Assembly (NCBI GenBank): GCA_019359155.1 | Contig: JAHHHV010000091.1 | Span: forward strand, 1-64,000 | Direction of reading: 5' to 3' | DNA from: Pegethrix bostrychoides GSE-TBD4-15B | GTDB taxonomy: Bacteria > Cyanobacteriota > Cyanobacteriia > Elainellales > Elainellaceae | Length of the DNA stretch: 64,000 bases | In this document: positions 7,247 to 16,020 of the stretch, piece after piece | Layout of the letters: each line of letters begins with the position of its first letter | Position numbering within the stretch: position 1 is the first letter of the stretch | Notes under the pieces: generated by a model | The model's database searches: none | What the model saw: the letters and a program-made list of their open reading frames with translations, nothing else | What the model was told of the DNA's origin: nothing | Position numbers and translations under genes: made by a program

Positions 7247-9361
7247 ATGCCCAACCGTCTCGCCCAAGCTCAGAGCCTCTATCTGCGTAAACATGCCGAA
7301 AACCCAATCGACTGGTGGCCTTGGTGTGATCAGGCGCTCGCGCTAGCCCGTCAGCAAAACAAGCCGATTTTTCTGTCGATTGGCTACTCTAGCTGTCACT
7401 GGTGTACGGTCATGGAAGGCGAGGCGTTCTCAGACTTGCAGGTGGCTGCCTACATGAACGCCCAGTTTCTGCCCATCAAAGTAGACCGCGAGGAGCGCCC
7501 GGACCTCGACAGCATCTATATGCAGGCGCTACAGCTTCTAACCGGACAGGGCGGCTGGCCACTGAATGTGTTTTTGTCGCCTGTGGATTTGGTGCCTTTT
7601 TACGGTGGTACTTATTTCCCGCAGCAGCCGAAGTACAATCGCCCTGGCTTTTTGCAGCTGTTGCAGGCGCTGCGGAACTTTTACGACACCGAAGCTGAAA
7701 AGCTGGATACAGTGAAGGGCGAGATTTTGCAGCGCCTCCAGCAAAATTCAGGGCAAAATTCCCAGCAAAATTCCCAGCAAAATTTAGGGCCGGATAGCGC
7801 CAGCGAGCTGAACCAAGAGCTGCTGCTGCAAGGTCTGGACTACAGCGCCAAGATTCTCAGCTCACGCGGTGCAGGAACCTGCTTCCCGATGATTCCCTAT
7901 GCCGCAACGGCGCTGCGCGGCATCCGGTTTGCGGCTCCAGAGAGTGATGCTTTAACCCCTGAGCCTGCCCAGATGCTGGTCACCCAGCAGCGAGGACTCG
8001 ACCTGGCGCTGGGCGGTATCTACGACCATGTGGCCGGGGGTTGGCATCGCTACACGGTCGATCCGGGCTGGACGGTGCCGCATTTTGAAAAGATGCTCTA
8101 CGACAACGGCCAGATTGTCGAGTATCTGGCCGATCTCTGGGCCGCAGGCATGCAGGAACCAGCCTTCGAGCGCGCGATTCGGGGCACGGTGGGCTGGCTA
8201 AAGCGGGAGATGACTGCACCCGCCGGATACTTTTACGCGGCGCAGGATGCTGATAGCTTTCTCTCACCTGATCAGGCTGAGCCAGAAGAAGGCGCGTTTT
8301 ATGTCTGGCGCTACGACGAACTCACGGCCAGCCTGAGCGCCGACGAGCTAGCTGCACTCAGCGCTGAATTTACGGTCACGCCCAGCGGTAACTTCGAGAG
8401 CCAAAACGTCTTGCAGCGGCGCAGTCCGGGACAGATCTCTGCCCAGACCGAAGCCATACTGGCCAAGCTCTTTGCGCTGCGATATGGCAAGCTGCCAGAT
8501 GCAGTGCCCAGCTTTCCGCCTGCGGGCGACAGTCAAGCTGCCAGAACTCAGCCTTGGCCGGGGCGGATTCCTGCCGTCACCGATACCAAAATGATTGTCG
8601 CCTGGAATAGCCTGATGATCTCTGGGTTAGCTAGAGCGGCAGCGGTGTTTCAGCAGCTGGACTATTTTGAGCTAGCGGCTGGGGCGGCTAAGTTTTTGCT
8701 GACGCATCAGCGGGTGGCGGGTCGCCTGCATCGGCTCAATTATGACGTAGAGCAAGGCCGTCAGCCCAGCGTCATGGCGCAGTCAGAAGACTACGCGCTG
8801 CTGATTAAAGCCCTGCTTGACCTTGACCAGACAGCGACGGGGCTAGGGCTGACTGACTCAAACTGGCTAGAGCAGGCCGTTGAGATCCAGGCTGAGTTTG
8901 ACACGCATCTCTGGAGTCTGGAGGGCGGCTACTACAACACTAAGGCTCAACCAGATTTGCTGGTGCGTGAGCACAGCTGCGAGGATAACGCTACGCCTTC
9001 AGCCAACGGTGTGGCAGCGACCAATCTAGTGAGGCTGTTTTTGCAAAGCGAGCAGACTGCCTACCTGGATCGCGCCGAGCAGAGCCTGCAAGCCTTCAGC
9101 GCCGTGATGCAGCAGGCTCCCCAGAGCTGTCCCAGCCTGTTTGCTGCACTCGACTGGTGGCTGCACCTAACGCTAGTGCAGTCGTCTCCCGGTCGGTTGG
9201 CCGGACTGGCAGCACAATATTTACCAACTGTCGTCTATCGCCCTGCGTTTGAACTGCCTGCTGAGGCGGTGGCGCTGGTCTGTCAGGGGTTGAGCTGTCA
9301 GGAACCCGCTCGTTCTGAAGCCGAGATGTGGCAGCAGATTCAGCAGAGCTTAAGGCGCTAA
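7247..9361 (+). CDS. DUF255 thioredoxin-fold / six-hairpin protein (YyaL/SPATA20 family)
   Basis: About 704 residues. The N-terminal DUF255 thioredoxin-like domain (MPNRLAQAQSLYLRKHAENP, then SIGYSSCHWCTVMEGEAFSD with the CHWC redox motif) is followed by an all-helical toroid resembling an N-acylglucosamine-epimerase/glycosidase fold (HFEKMLYDNGQIVEYLADLW; QDADSF; MIVAWNSLMISGLARA). I choose the ATG at 7247 because MPNRLAQ is the family's usual beginning; an earlier in-frame ATG at 7187 adds 20 unrelated residues. A species-specific insertion of QNSQQNSQQN repeats lies at about residues 165-182. Family function is not settled; a redox or sugar-related enzyme is possible. Confidence 0.9.
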   Translation: MPNRLAQAQSLYLRKHAENPIDWWPWCDQALALARQQNKPIFLSIGYSSCHWCTVMEGEAFSDLQVAAYMNAQFLPIKVDREERPDLDSIYMQALQLLTGQGGWPLNVFLSPVDLVPFYGGTYFPQQPKYNRPGFLQLLQALRNFYDTEAEKLDTVKGEILQRLQQNSGQNSQQNSQQNLGPDSASELNQELLLQGLDYSAKILSSRGAGTCFPMIPYAATALRGIRFAAPESDALTPEPAQMLVTQQRGLDLALGGIYDHVAGGWHRYTVDPGWTVPHFEKMLYDNGQIVEYLADLWAAGMQEPAFERAIRGTVGWLKREMTAPAGYFYAAQDADSFLSPDQAEPEEGAFYVWRYDELTASLSADELAALSAEFTVTPSGNFESQNVLQRRSPGQISAQTEAILAKLFALRYGKLPDAVPSFPPAGDSQAARTQPWPGRIPAVTDTKMIVAWNSLMISGLARAAAVFQQLDYFELAAGAAKFLLTHQRVAGRLHRLNYDVEQGRQPSVMAQSEDYALLIKALLDLDQTATGLGLTDSNWLEQAVEIQAEFDTHLWSLEGGYYNTKAQPDLLVREHSCEDNATPSANGVAATNLVRLFLQSEQTAYLDRAEQSLQAFSAVMQQAPQSCPSLFAALDWWLHLTLVQSSPGRLAGLAAQYLPTVVYRPAFELPAEAVALVCQGLSCQEPARSEAEMWQQIQQSLRR

Positions 9362-9384
9362 GGGGCTCTTTAGTCAGGTTAACT

Positions 9385-10227
9385 CTAGCGACCAATCAGC
9401 TTCACCAGCCCAATCCCACCAAAGTACAGCGCCAGCACCGCACCTGCCAGCAGGCTTTGGGTAACTGGATCGGTAGAAGGGGTCAGCACCGCGCCCAGCA
9501 CCGCGCCGCCCACTACTACAAACCGCCAGCCGCCCAGCATTTGCCGCGAGTTGACGATGCCCAACGCCCCCAGCAACAGCTGAATAATCGGGATTTGAAA
9601 CGCTAGCCCCGTGCTGAACAGCAGCAGCAGCACGAACTCAAAGTAGCGCTCAATTGACCACATCTGCTCTACGACTCCTTCACCATAAGTGACAAAGAAG
9701 TTGAGCGCCGCCGGAATTAGTGCGGCATAGGCAAACACCAGCCCTGCCACAAACAAAATCGTTGAGCCAAACACAACCGGAGCTAGCAGCTTGCGCTCAC
9801 GGCGAGTGAGTCCCGGCAGCACAAACTGGACGATTTGGTAAAGCACAAACGGACTGGCTACCACCAGACCGCTATAGCCCGCCACCTTCAGCGATACGAA
9901 GAAATATTCGCCTGGAGCAAGCTGCAAAAACTTGATGCCCTGCGCCGGGACTTCGAGCAGCTGCACAATCGGGTTGACGAATATGAAGCAGGCAATGATC
10001 CCGATAACAACCGCAATCAGCGCGTAGAAAATCCGCAGCCGCAGCTCTTCGAGGTGATCGAACAGCGACATTTCTACATCGTCGGGCAGATCATCTGAGT
10101 CGTCTGAGCTGTCTGGCTCAGCAGCTAAACTGCGGCCTGCCTGACTAGAATCAATCTCAGCCTCAGGCTGGTGATCGGAGTCGAGGCCTGAATCTAATGC
10201 AGTTTCGAGTTCGGAAGGAACAGTCAT
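9385..10227 (-). CDS. tatC: Sec-independent twin-arginine translocase subunit TatC
   Basis: Core membrane component of the Tat system, which moves folded proteins with RR signal peptides across thylakoid and plasma membranes. 280 residues: an unusually acidic Ser/Asp-rich cytoplasmic extension (about 1-50), then [18 protein letters not shown], the signal-peptide-binding start of TatC, followed by six membrane segments and the loop [16 protein letters not shown] typical of the family. tatA is not in the window. It converges on the DUF255 gene. Confidence 0.95.
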   Translation of the reverse strand: MTVPSELETALDSGLDSDHQPEAEIDSSQAGRSLAAEPDSSDDSDDLPDDVEMSLFDHLEELRLRIFYALIAVVIGIIACFIFVNPIVQLLEVPAQGIKFLQLAPGEYFFVSLKVAGYSGLVVASPFVLYQIVQFVLPGLTRRERKLLAPVVFGSTILFVAGLVFAYAALIPAALNFFVTYGEGVVEQMWSIERYFEFVLLLLFSTGLAFQIPIIQLLLGALGIVNSRQMLGGWRFVVVGGAVLGAVLTPSTDPVTQSLLAGAVLALYFGGIGLVKLIGR

Positions 10228-10417
10228 AGCAGCAGTCAGTGAGGGGCGAAGGGTCAGGGGCGACGGGCGGGCTAGCCTTGCCTCATTCTATCTGGATCGG
10301 AAAAACTGCGTTAGCAGAGAGAGTGCAAGATGCTGAAGCATCCCAGAAGTAAGCGTCTCTAGAAGCCGATGTTCTGGCTTAAAGCTAGTTTAGAGCTAAT
10401 CTTAAAGAACGTATATT

Positions 10418-11362
10418 TTGCCTCCTCGCCATCTTGCCCCCTCATCTCCTGTGCTGCAAATCGACCGTCTCTCTAAATCGTTTGGATCACGCCCGGTGCT
10501 ACAGGAACTGTCGTTGCAGATTATGGCAGGCGAGGTTTACGCGCTGCTTGGAGCAAATGGTGCAGGCAAAACCACGACAATCAACATTATCTGCAACTTG
10601 CTCAAGGCAGATTCAGGCCAAGTGCTCATCAACGATCTGCCTGCCTCTGAACGCACCAAGCCGCTAATTGGGATTGCGCCTCAGCAAAATCTGCTCTATG
10701 GTCTGCTGAGCTGCACTGAGAACCTGCGGTTTTTCGGGCAAATCTATGGCCTGCGGGGAGAGCAGCTTCAGCAGCGGGTTGCGGCCTGTCTAGCTGCTGT
10801 TCACCTGAGTGACCGGGCTGATGCGCCTATCGAAACGCTGAGTGGCGGCATGCAGCGACGGATGAATCTAGCTGTAGCGCTGGTGCATCAGCCTAAGCTG
10901 GTCATTCTAGATGAACCCACGACTGGACTTGATCTGGAGGCTCGCTATGAGGTTTGGGAGCTAATTCGTCAGCTTCAGCGCCAGGGCATGACGATTTTGC
11001 TGACGACACATCTATTGGACGAAGCTGAACAGCTGGCCTCACGAATCGGCATTTTAAAGCAGGGACAGCTGATAGTTGAAGGCAGTTTAAAGCAGCTACA
11101 GCAGCGCATTCCGGCTCAGGAGATTGTCCTAGTACAAACGCCAGAGCCAAGACGCGCTATCGAACGCGCCCGTCAGCATGGCTTTAGACCTCGCAAGTAC
11201 GGCGGCGACTTGGCTTTTTGGCTCCCCAAGACGCTAGAACTCAAGGAAATACTAGAGCGCTTTGACGGTATCCCGATTGATTCAGTAGCGCGTCAACCTG
11301 TGCGACTGGAGCATATTTATATAGAGTTTACGCAGAACTTGAAAAAATCTGCCCGCAATTAA
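10418..11362 (+). CDS. ABC transporter ATP-binding protein
   Basis: 314-residue ABC ATPase with Walker A (GANGAGKTTT, about residue 46), Q-loop (IAPQQN), signature LSGGMQRR, Walker B plus Glu (LVILDEPTTGLD) and H-loop (LLTTH). The DrrA/CcmA-like layout with a C-terminal extension of about 80 residues suggests an exporter of the ABC-2 type. The start is probably TTG at 10418; a GTG at 10451 is an alternative that still keeps the whole domain. No permease gene is adjacent, so the membrane partner must be elsewhere. Its TAA stop overlaps the stop of the convergent next gene inside a shared TTAA. Confidence 0.88.
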   Translation: MPPRHLAPSSPVLQIDRLSKSFGSRPVLQELSLQIMAGEVYALLGANGAGKTTTINIICNLLKADSGQVLINDLPASERTKPLIGIAPQQNLLYGLLSCTENLRFFGQIYGLRGEQLQQRVAACLAAVHLSDRADAPIETLSGGMQRRMNLAVALVHQPKLVILDEPTTGLDLEARYEVWELIRQLQRQGMTILLTTHLLDEAEQLASRIGILKQGQLIVEGSLKQLQQRIPAQEIVLVQTPEPRRAIERARQHGFRPRKYGGDLAFWLPKTLELKEILERFDGIPIDSVARQPVRLEHIYIEFTQNLKKSARN

Positions 11363-11739
11363 TCCCAAACCCGATTCCCGTCTTCATCCATCCGAGCCTG
11401 TCGAATTACATCCGAAATCTCTTCTGCATCTTTGATATGATGCAGTGCCTTTTGCGTACCGTCTGGCTCATCTACTACAAAGTAAGCAGGTACAGTAATG
11501 TGATCGCCAGTGATATCGGGCGCGTCCACGGCGACCTGCTGCGCCTTTTCCTGAAGCGTTTTACTTTCGTCAATTCGGTCACCTGGATTTAGCGTCAGGT
11601 TATTGCCTTCGCGCTCTAGCTCCGCCTGCTGCTCCGCTTTCTGCTGCGGATCGACTTCTTCGGGCGACATAGGCTGTTTCGTAACGCGCTCTTGATCAGA
11701 TATTTGATTAGATACTTGCTCAGACGTTTGCTCAGACAT
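11359..11739 (-). CDS. Acidic, Glu/Gln-rich hypothetical protein
   Basis: 126 residues, no family recognised with certainty. The first 75 residues are polar and low in complexity (SEQ/QQKAEQQAELERE), probably disordered or coiled; the last 50 form a compact segment (ITVPAYFVVDEPDGTQKALHHI, then DGNRVWD). The start at 11739 is preceded on its own strand by a purine-rich GGAGAATAAG ribosome-binding region. Its stop overlaps that of the ABC ATPase gene. Confidence 0.6.
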   Translation of the reverse strand: MSEQTSEQVSNQISDQERVTKQPMSPEEVDPQQKAEQQAELEREGNNLTLNPGDRIDESKTLQEKAQQVAVDAPDITGDHITVPAYFVVDEPDGTQKALHHIKDAEEISDVIRQARMDEDGNRVWD

Positions 11740-11970
11740 CTTATTCTCCAGTTTTTTTAATCCAATATGAGCAGAGTAAGCGCTATCTAACTAAACGCTC
11801 ATCTTTCAAACGGGAGATCTTGCAGGAGATCTGGCGGGGGGGTATCCCCAGTTCTCAGCCAATCCTCAGCAAAAATTTAGTCAAATATCAAGTTTATGAG
11901 GGCAACAGGTTGGATAATTAATACTCCCAATGCTCAATTTAGCGACTTATTAGCGACTTGGAAATTATCT

Positions 11971-12939
11971 ATGACTTATCTGGAAACCACTGCCCAGTTC
12001 TACGCTGAAGCTGCTGAAGTCCCGCAAGTCGGGCTGTGCTGTGTGAGCACCCCGCCCTTGCAGCTACCGGGACTGAAGATTCCAGAGATCATGCAGCAGA
12101 TGAACTATGGCTGTGGCTCAACCGTGCATCCAACGGAATTATTTGGTGAGCCTACCGTTCTCTATATTGGCGTTGGCGGCGGGATTGAGGCGCTGCAATT
12201 TGCCTATTTCTGTCGCCAGCCTGGAGCCGTGATTGCCGTGGATCCGGTGGCCGAAATGCGAATGGCAGCCGCGCGCAACTTGGAGACTGCCGCAGCGGAA
12301 AACGATTGGTTTGATCTAGACTCTATCAAAATTCTGGCTGGCGATGCCTTTGCCCTGCCAGTTCCCGATCAATCGGTGGATATTGTGGCGCAGAACTGTC
12401 TGTTCAACATTTTTGAACCGGACGACTTGCACCGAGCTTTGGCTGAAGCCTATCGCATCCTGAAGCCCGGTGGACGGCTGATTATGAGTGACCCGATTGC
12501 CACCTGCCCGATCCCACCTCAGCTTCAGCAGGACGAGCGGCTCCGTGCCCTCTGCCTATCTGGAGCGCTAACCTACGACGAGTACATTCAGCACCTAGTC
12601 GCGATGGGCTTTGGGCAGGTCGAAATTCGCGCCCGTCGTCCCTATCGCTTGCTGGATACCTATCAGTACAGCTTGGATACCCCCCTGCTGCTGGAAAGCC
12701 TCGACTCCGTAGCGTTTAAAGTGCCGCTGCCGGAAGATGGAGCCTGCATATTTACCGGGAAAACTGCTGTTTACGCAGGCGCAGAGTCGCTATTAGACGA
12801 TCAGGCCGGACATCTGCTGCAACGGGGCGTTCCCCTAGCGATCTGCGACAAAACTGCGGCCAAGTTTGCGCTGCAATTTCCGCAGGATGTGATGATCACA
12901 GATTCTACTTGGCACTACAGCGGCGGCGGATGCTGCTGA
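11971..12939 (+). CDS. arsM: Arsenosugar-type arsenite methyltransferase ArsM
   Basis: SAM-dependent methyltransferase that methylates trivalent arsenic. About 322 residues. MTYLETTAQFYAEAAEVPQ followed by VGLCCV is characteristic of the arsenosugar-cluster ArsM; the SAM pocket is VLYIGVGGGIEALQFAYF; acidic strand-2 end AVDP; YRILKPGGRL is the post-Rossmann motif. Cysteines in GLCCV, ACIF and the terminal GGGCC are candidates for arsenic binding. I use the ATG at 11971 because it starts the conserved N-terminus; 25 upstream residues in frame show nothing. Next to arsS, 64 bases downstream, forming a likely operon. Confidence 0.92.
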   Translation: MTYLETTAQFYAEAAEVPQVGLCCVSTPPLQLPGLKIPEIMQQMNYGCGSTVHPTELFGEPTVLYIGVGGGIEALQFAYFCRQPGAVIAVDPVAEMRMAAARNLETAAAENDWFDLDSIKILAGDAFALPVPDQSVDIVAQNCLFNIFEPDDLHRALAEAYRILKPGGRLIMSDPIATCPIPPQLQQDERLRALCLSGALTYDEYIQHLVAMGFGQVEIRARRPYRLLDTYQYSLDTPLLLESLDSVAFKVPLPEDGACIFTGKTAVYAGAESLLDDQAGHLLQRGVPLAICDKTAAKFALQFPQDVMITDSTWHYSGGGCC

Positions 12940-13003
12940 ACGAGTCAGCCCGATCTCCCGATCTTTAGTACAGTCTTGTATATTTACATTGGCATTTTGA
13001 CAG

Positions 13004-14071
13004 ATGACCTCCACAACCCTTTCGCTCAAACAGCGCAACGCGGCGCTATCCAGTCCAGCACGACAGCAAGAGCTGCTAGAGGGTGTTGAACTCACAGGTG
13101 CCCCAGAGCAAGGTGATTTTGATGCGACGCTGGCTTCGCATGGTTGGGAAGCGCTGACTCCTGCTCAGCTTGAAATCTTCCAAATTAATCTCGGCAAACT
13201 CTGCAACATGACCTGCCATCACTGTCATGTGGATGCTGGCCCCGACCGAAAGGAAGTCATGGATCGCGAAACGATTGATGCCTGCCTTGACGCGCTTGAC
13301 CAGACGGCAGCGCATACGGTTGACCTGACTGGCGGCGCACCCGAACTCAATCCTCACTTCCGCTATCTGGTAGATCAATGCGTTGGGCGCGGTAAGCATG
13401 TAATTGATCGCTGCAACCTGACGGTGCTGCTGCTGCCGCGCCTCGAAGACTTACCTGCTTGGCTGGCTGAGCGCGGCGTAGAAATTGCCTGCTCCCTGCC
13501 CCACTATCGCCAGCCCAACACTGATGCTCAGCGCGGTGACGGCACGTTTGCCCGTTCAATTACGGCGCTCAAACGGCTGAACGAGGTCGGCTATGGTAAA
13601 GCCGATCCAAATCGCCCGCTGACGCTAGTGAGCAATCCCGTCGGGGCAGTTTTGCCAGCTCATCAGGCCAAGCTAGAGCAAGAGTGGAAGGCGGGACTGC
13701 TCGAAAATTACGGCATCACTTTTGATCGGCTGATCACGATCAACAATATGCCGATCTCTCGCTATCTGGAATGGTTGGAGCAGTCCGGCAACTTGCAGGC
13801 TTATCTGGAACTTCTGGTCAATTCCTTTAGCGCCTGCACCATCAAAGGTTTGATGTGTCGCAACACGCTCTCTGTTGCTTGGGATGGCCGTCTGTTTGAC
13901 TGTGACTTTAATCAAATGCTGGAACTAGAAGTTCAGCAGCCTGACGGTCAGCGTCCTCATGTTCGCGAGTTTAACCTTGATCAAATTGCCCAGCGGCAGA
14001 TTGTCACGGGTCGGCACTGCTTTGGCTGCACAGCAGGAGTTGGGAGTTCTTGTGGCGGGGCCATTGCTTAA
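13004..14071 (+). CDS. arsS: Arsenosugar biosynthesis radical SAM protein ArsS
   Basis: Radical-SAM enzyme, proposed to transfer the 5'-deoxyadenosyl group of SAM to dimethylarsenite on the route to arsenosugars. 355 residues: radical SAM cluster motif CNMTCHHC (about 66-73), GGAPEL motif after it, SPASM-like C-terminal cysteines (FSACTIKGLMCRN, FDCDF, HCFGCTAGVGSSCGG). The start ATG at 13004 gives the usual N-terminal leader. Pairing with arsM strengthens both calls. Confidence 0.93.
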   Translation: MTSTTLSLKQRNAALSSPARQQELLEGVELTGAPEQGDFDATLASHGWEALTPAQLEIFQINLGKLCNMTCHHCHVDAGPDRKEVMDRETIDACLDALDQTAAHTVDLTGGAPELNPHFRYLVDQCVGRGKHVIDRCNLTVLLLPRLEDLPAWLAERGVEIACSLPHYRQPNTDAQRGDGTFARSITALKRLNEVGYGKADPNRPLTLVSNPVGAVLPAHQAKLEQEWKAGLLENYGITFDRLITINNMPISRYLEWLEQSGNLQAYLELLVNSFSACTIKGLMCRNTLSVAWDGRLFDCDFNQMLELEVQQPDGQRPHVREFNLDQIAQRQIVTGRHCFGCTAGVGSSCGGAIA

Positions 14072-14073
14072 GC

Positions 14074-14487
14074 TTAAGACGGTGAATATCCGCAGGCGTA
14101 GCGAATGGCTGCTTCAGCCCCGCTGGCTTTGGGCTGGAGTCGGCCACCCGACTCTTCGTAGTTGACTCGCCTGATCACCTGACGGTTTTGATTGAAGAGG
14201 ACGAGGCGCTGCATCCGGCTCTCTCCTGAATCACAGGTCACTGAGCGGTAAATCATCATGCCGTAGACGGGCTGGTTTCCTTCGGTGCGGCGGCTGTTGG
14301 ACTGGCGCATATCGCGATATTCCCAATAGCGTAGGTCAGTCTCTGTGCGCTGAATCGAATTTTGATCGACGAGCGTTCGATCGCCTGTGGCTGTTACCGC
14401 TACCTCAACCCAAGCTTCTGCCGCCACAGCCGGAACCGGCAGGCTTGTCGCCAATAGGCCAAGCAAAATGACGTTCAGGAGTTTCAT
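14074..14487 (-). CDS. Small secreted protein, surface-adhesin-E-like
   Basis: 137 residues beginning with a clear signal peptide (MKLLNVILLGLLATSLPVPA, cleavage probably after AVAA). The mature part has an alternating beta pattern with a Cys in RSVTCDSGESRM and a second in RYACGY, probably one disulfide. The arrangement (variable defined by TLVDQNSIQ, then YWEYRDM) resembles the surface-adhesin E domain found in many secreted bacterial proteins. Convergent with arsS, 2 bases between stops. Function unknown. Confidence 0.7.
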   Translation of the reverse strand: MKLLNVILLGLLATSLPVPAVAAEAWVEVAVTATGDRTLVDQNSIQRTETDLRYWEYRDMRQSNSRRTEGNQPVYGMMIYRSVTCDSGESRMQRLVLFNQNRQVIRRVNYEESGGRLQPKASGAEAAIRYACGYSPS

Positions 14488-14727
14488 GGTGCTGTTGAGT
14501 TGCTTTCAGCTAATCTTCTCACGATTCGCTGGATTTGCGCAGTGTGGTCAGTGCCCATGAAAGTTGTGGGCTTTGCGTTCTGAGGTCACGTTCTGCGGTC
14601 AGACGCTGGAGCTTTGAGGGCAATTGCTCGCCCATTTGAGCCAAGGTTGGGATCTTTTCAGCCGAATTGTTCAGAGCAGGGCAGTTTGAGCGATCATAGA
14701 GGCAGAATTCTCGACTTGAGGAAATCT

Positions 14728-16020
14728 ATGTCTGTGGATCGCCTGGCCCAGTTTCAAGAAGCTTATCGCAATCTCGACCTGCTGCCCTTGGTTGAGCCAC
14801 TGGATCTGGAGCGGTTTTGGGTGCCCTATGGCGAAGAGTCGATTGCCGAGTTGCAGCAGCTGGTTGAGGATGACTTTACCCTCAGCGGCAAGACGATTTT
14901 TTCGGGGCATCGGGGCTGCGGCAAGTCCACGCTGCTGGCTGAGTTCGGGCGGCGCTGTCGGGACAATGGTTTTTTTGTGGTGCTGTTCTCGATTGCTGAC
15001 TTGTTTGAGTCTTCGGATGTGACGCATACGAATATTTTGTATTCGATTGCGATCAATCTGGTGGCGGAAGCGACAAAAAATGAGGTATCGCTATCCAAAA
15101 GCCTGACGGAGCCGCTGTTTAAGTGGTCGGCTAAGCGTAGCCGCACCGAAACCGATATGCCAGTCAGCGCTGGGATTTCTGCTGGGTTTGATTTCAATTT
15201 TATTAAAGGCATTCTCAAGACAGAATCGACGGTGCGCGATGAAATTAAGCAGGAGTTTGAACCGAAGATTTCTGAACTGGTGAATCGCTTAAATATTTTG
15301 GTGGCGCAGATTGAGGCGAATGCGAAAAAGAAAGTCTTGGTGATTATTGACGATCTGGATAAGCTGGATCTGGGCGATGTGGATAAGATTTTTAAGAACC
15401 ACATTAAAGCCCTGTTTCAACCTGCGTTTCGGATTATTTATACTGTCCCGATTGCGTCGCTGCGGGATGCGGTGTTGCAGTCAACGCTGGTGAGTGAAAC
15501 GAATGATCAGATTGTGACAATGCCGGTGAGCAAGCTGTTTACCAAAGGCGCTCGGCGGTTGCCTGATGCGGCTCCGATTGACGAGACGATGCAGCCGCTC
15601 TGTGAGATTTTGCACCGCCGGATTTCTGCTGAGCTATTGCCGCCTGAGATTGCCACGCAGATTACGCTTTACAGCGGCGGCGTGTTGCGGGAGCTGGTGC
15701 GGCTGGTGAATATTTGCTGTCGGATCTGTCTGCGGCAGGTGCGGCGCGGCCAGGATACGGTGATTGATCAGACAGTGCTGGGTCAGGCTGTGAAGGAGAT
15801 CCGACTCGACTTTGAAACGACGCTGAGTAAAGCTGACTACGAAACGCTGCGAATCACCTACGAACGCTTTACGCCGGATGATCCGAAAGCCCAGGATTTT
15901 TTAGACTTGCTGCATGGGTTAGACGTGTTGGAATATCGAAACGATCAGGTTTGGTATGATTTGCACCCGATTGTGATTGACCTGATGCAGCTCAAAGGAC
16001 TGATTCCTGATAGCCCATGA
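14728..16020 (+). CDS. AAA/STAND-type P-loop ATPase, partner of downstream TPR protein
   Basis: About 430 residues. Walker A GHRGCGKST (about 61-69) and Walker B VLVIIDDLDKLD (about 203-214) mark a P-loop ATPase of the AAA or ORC/KAP-like type; a sensor/winged-helix-like segment follows (GGVLRELVRLVNICCR). I take the ATG at 14728, preceded by GAGGAAA, over an in-frame ATG at 14614. The stop overlaps the ATG of the next gene by 4 bases (ATGA), so the two are translationally coupled. No hydrolase, nuclease or pore domain is visible. Such ATPase/TPR pairs look like signalling or NLR-style modules, but function here is unknown. Confidence 0.78.
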   Translation: MSVDRLAQFQEAYRNLDLLPLVEPLDLERFWVPYGEESIAELQQLVEDDFTLSGKTIFSGHRGCGKSTLLAEFGRRCRDNGFFVVLFSIADLFESSDVTHTNILYSIAINLVAEATKNEVSLSKSLTEPLFKWSAKRSRTETDMPVSAGISAGFDFNFIKGILKTESTVRDEIKQEFEPKISELVNRLNILVAQIEANAKKKVLVIIDDLDKLDLGDVDKIFKNHIKALFQPAFRIIYTVPIASLRDAVLQSTLVSETNDQIVTMPVSKLFTKGARRLPDAAPIDETMQPLCEILHRRISAELLPPEIATQITLYSGGVLRELVRLVNICCRICLRQVRRGQDTVIDQTVLGQAVKEIRLDFETTLSKADYETLRITYERFTPDDPKAQDFLDLLHGLDVLEYRNDQVWYDLHPIVIDLMQLKGLIPDSP

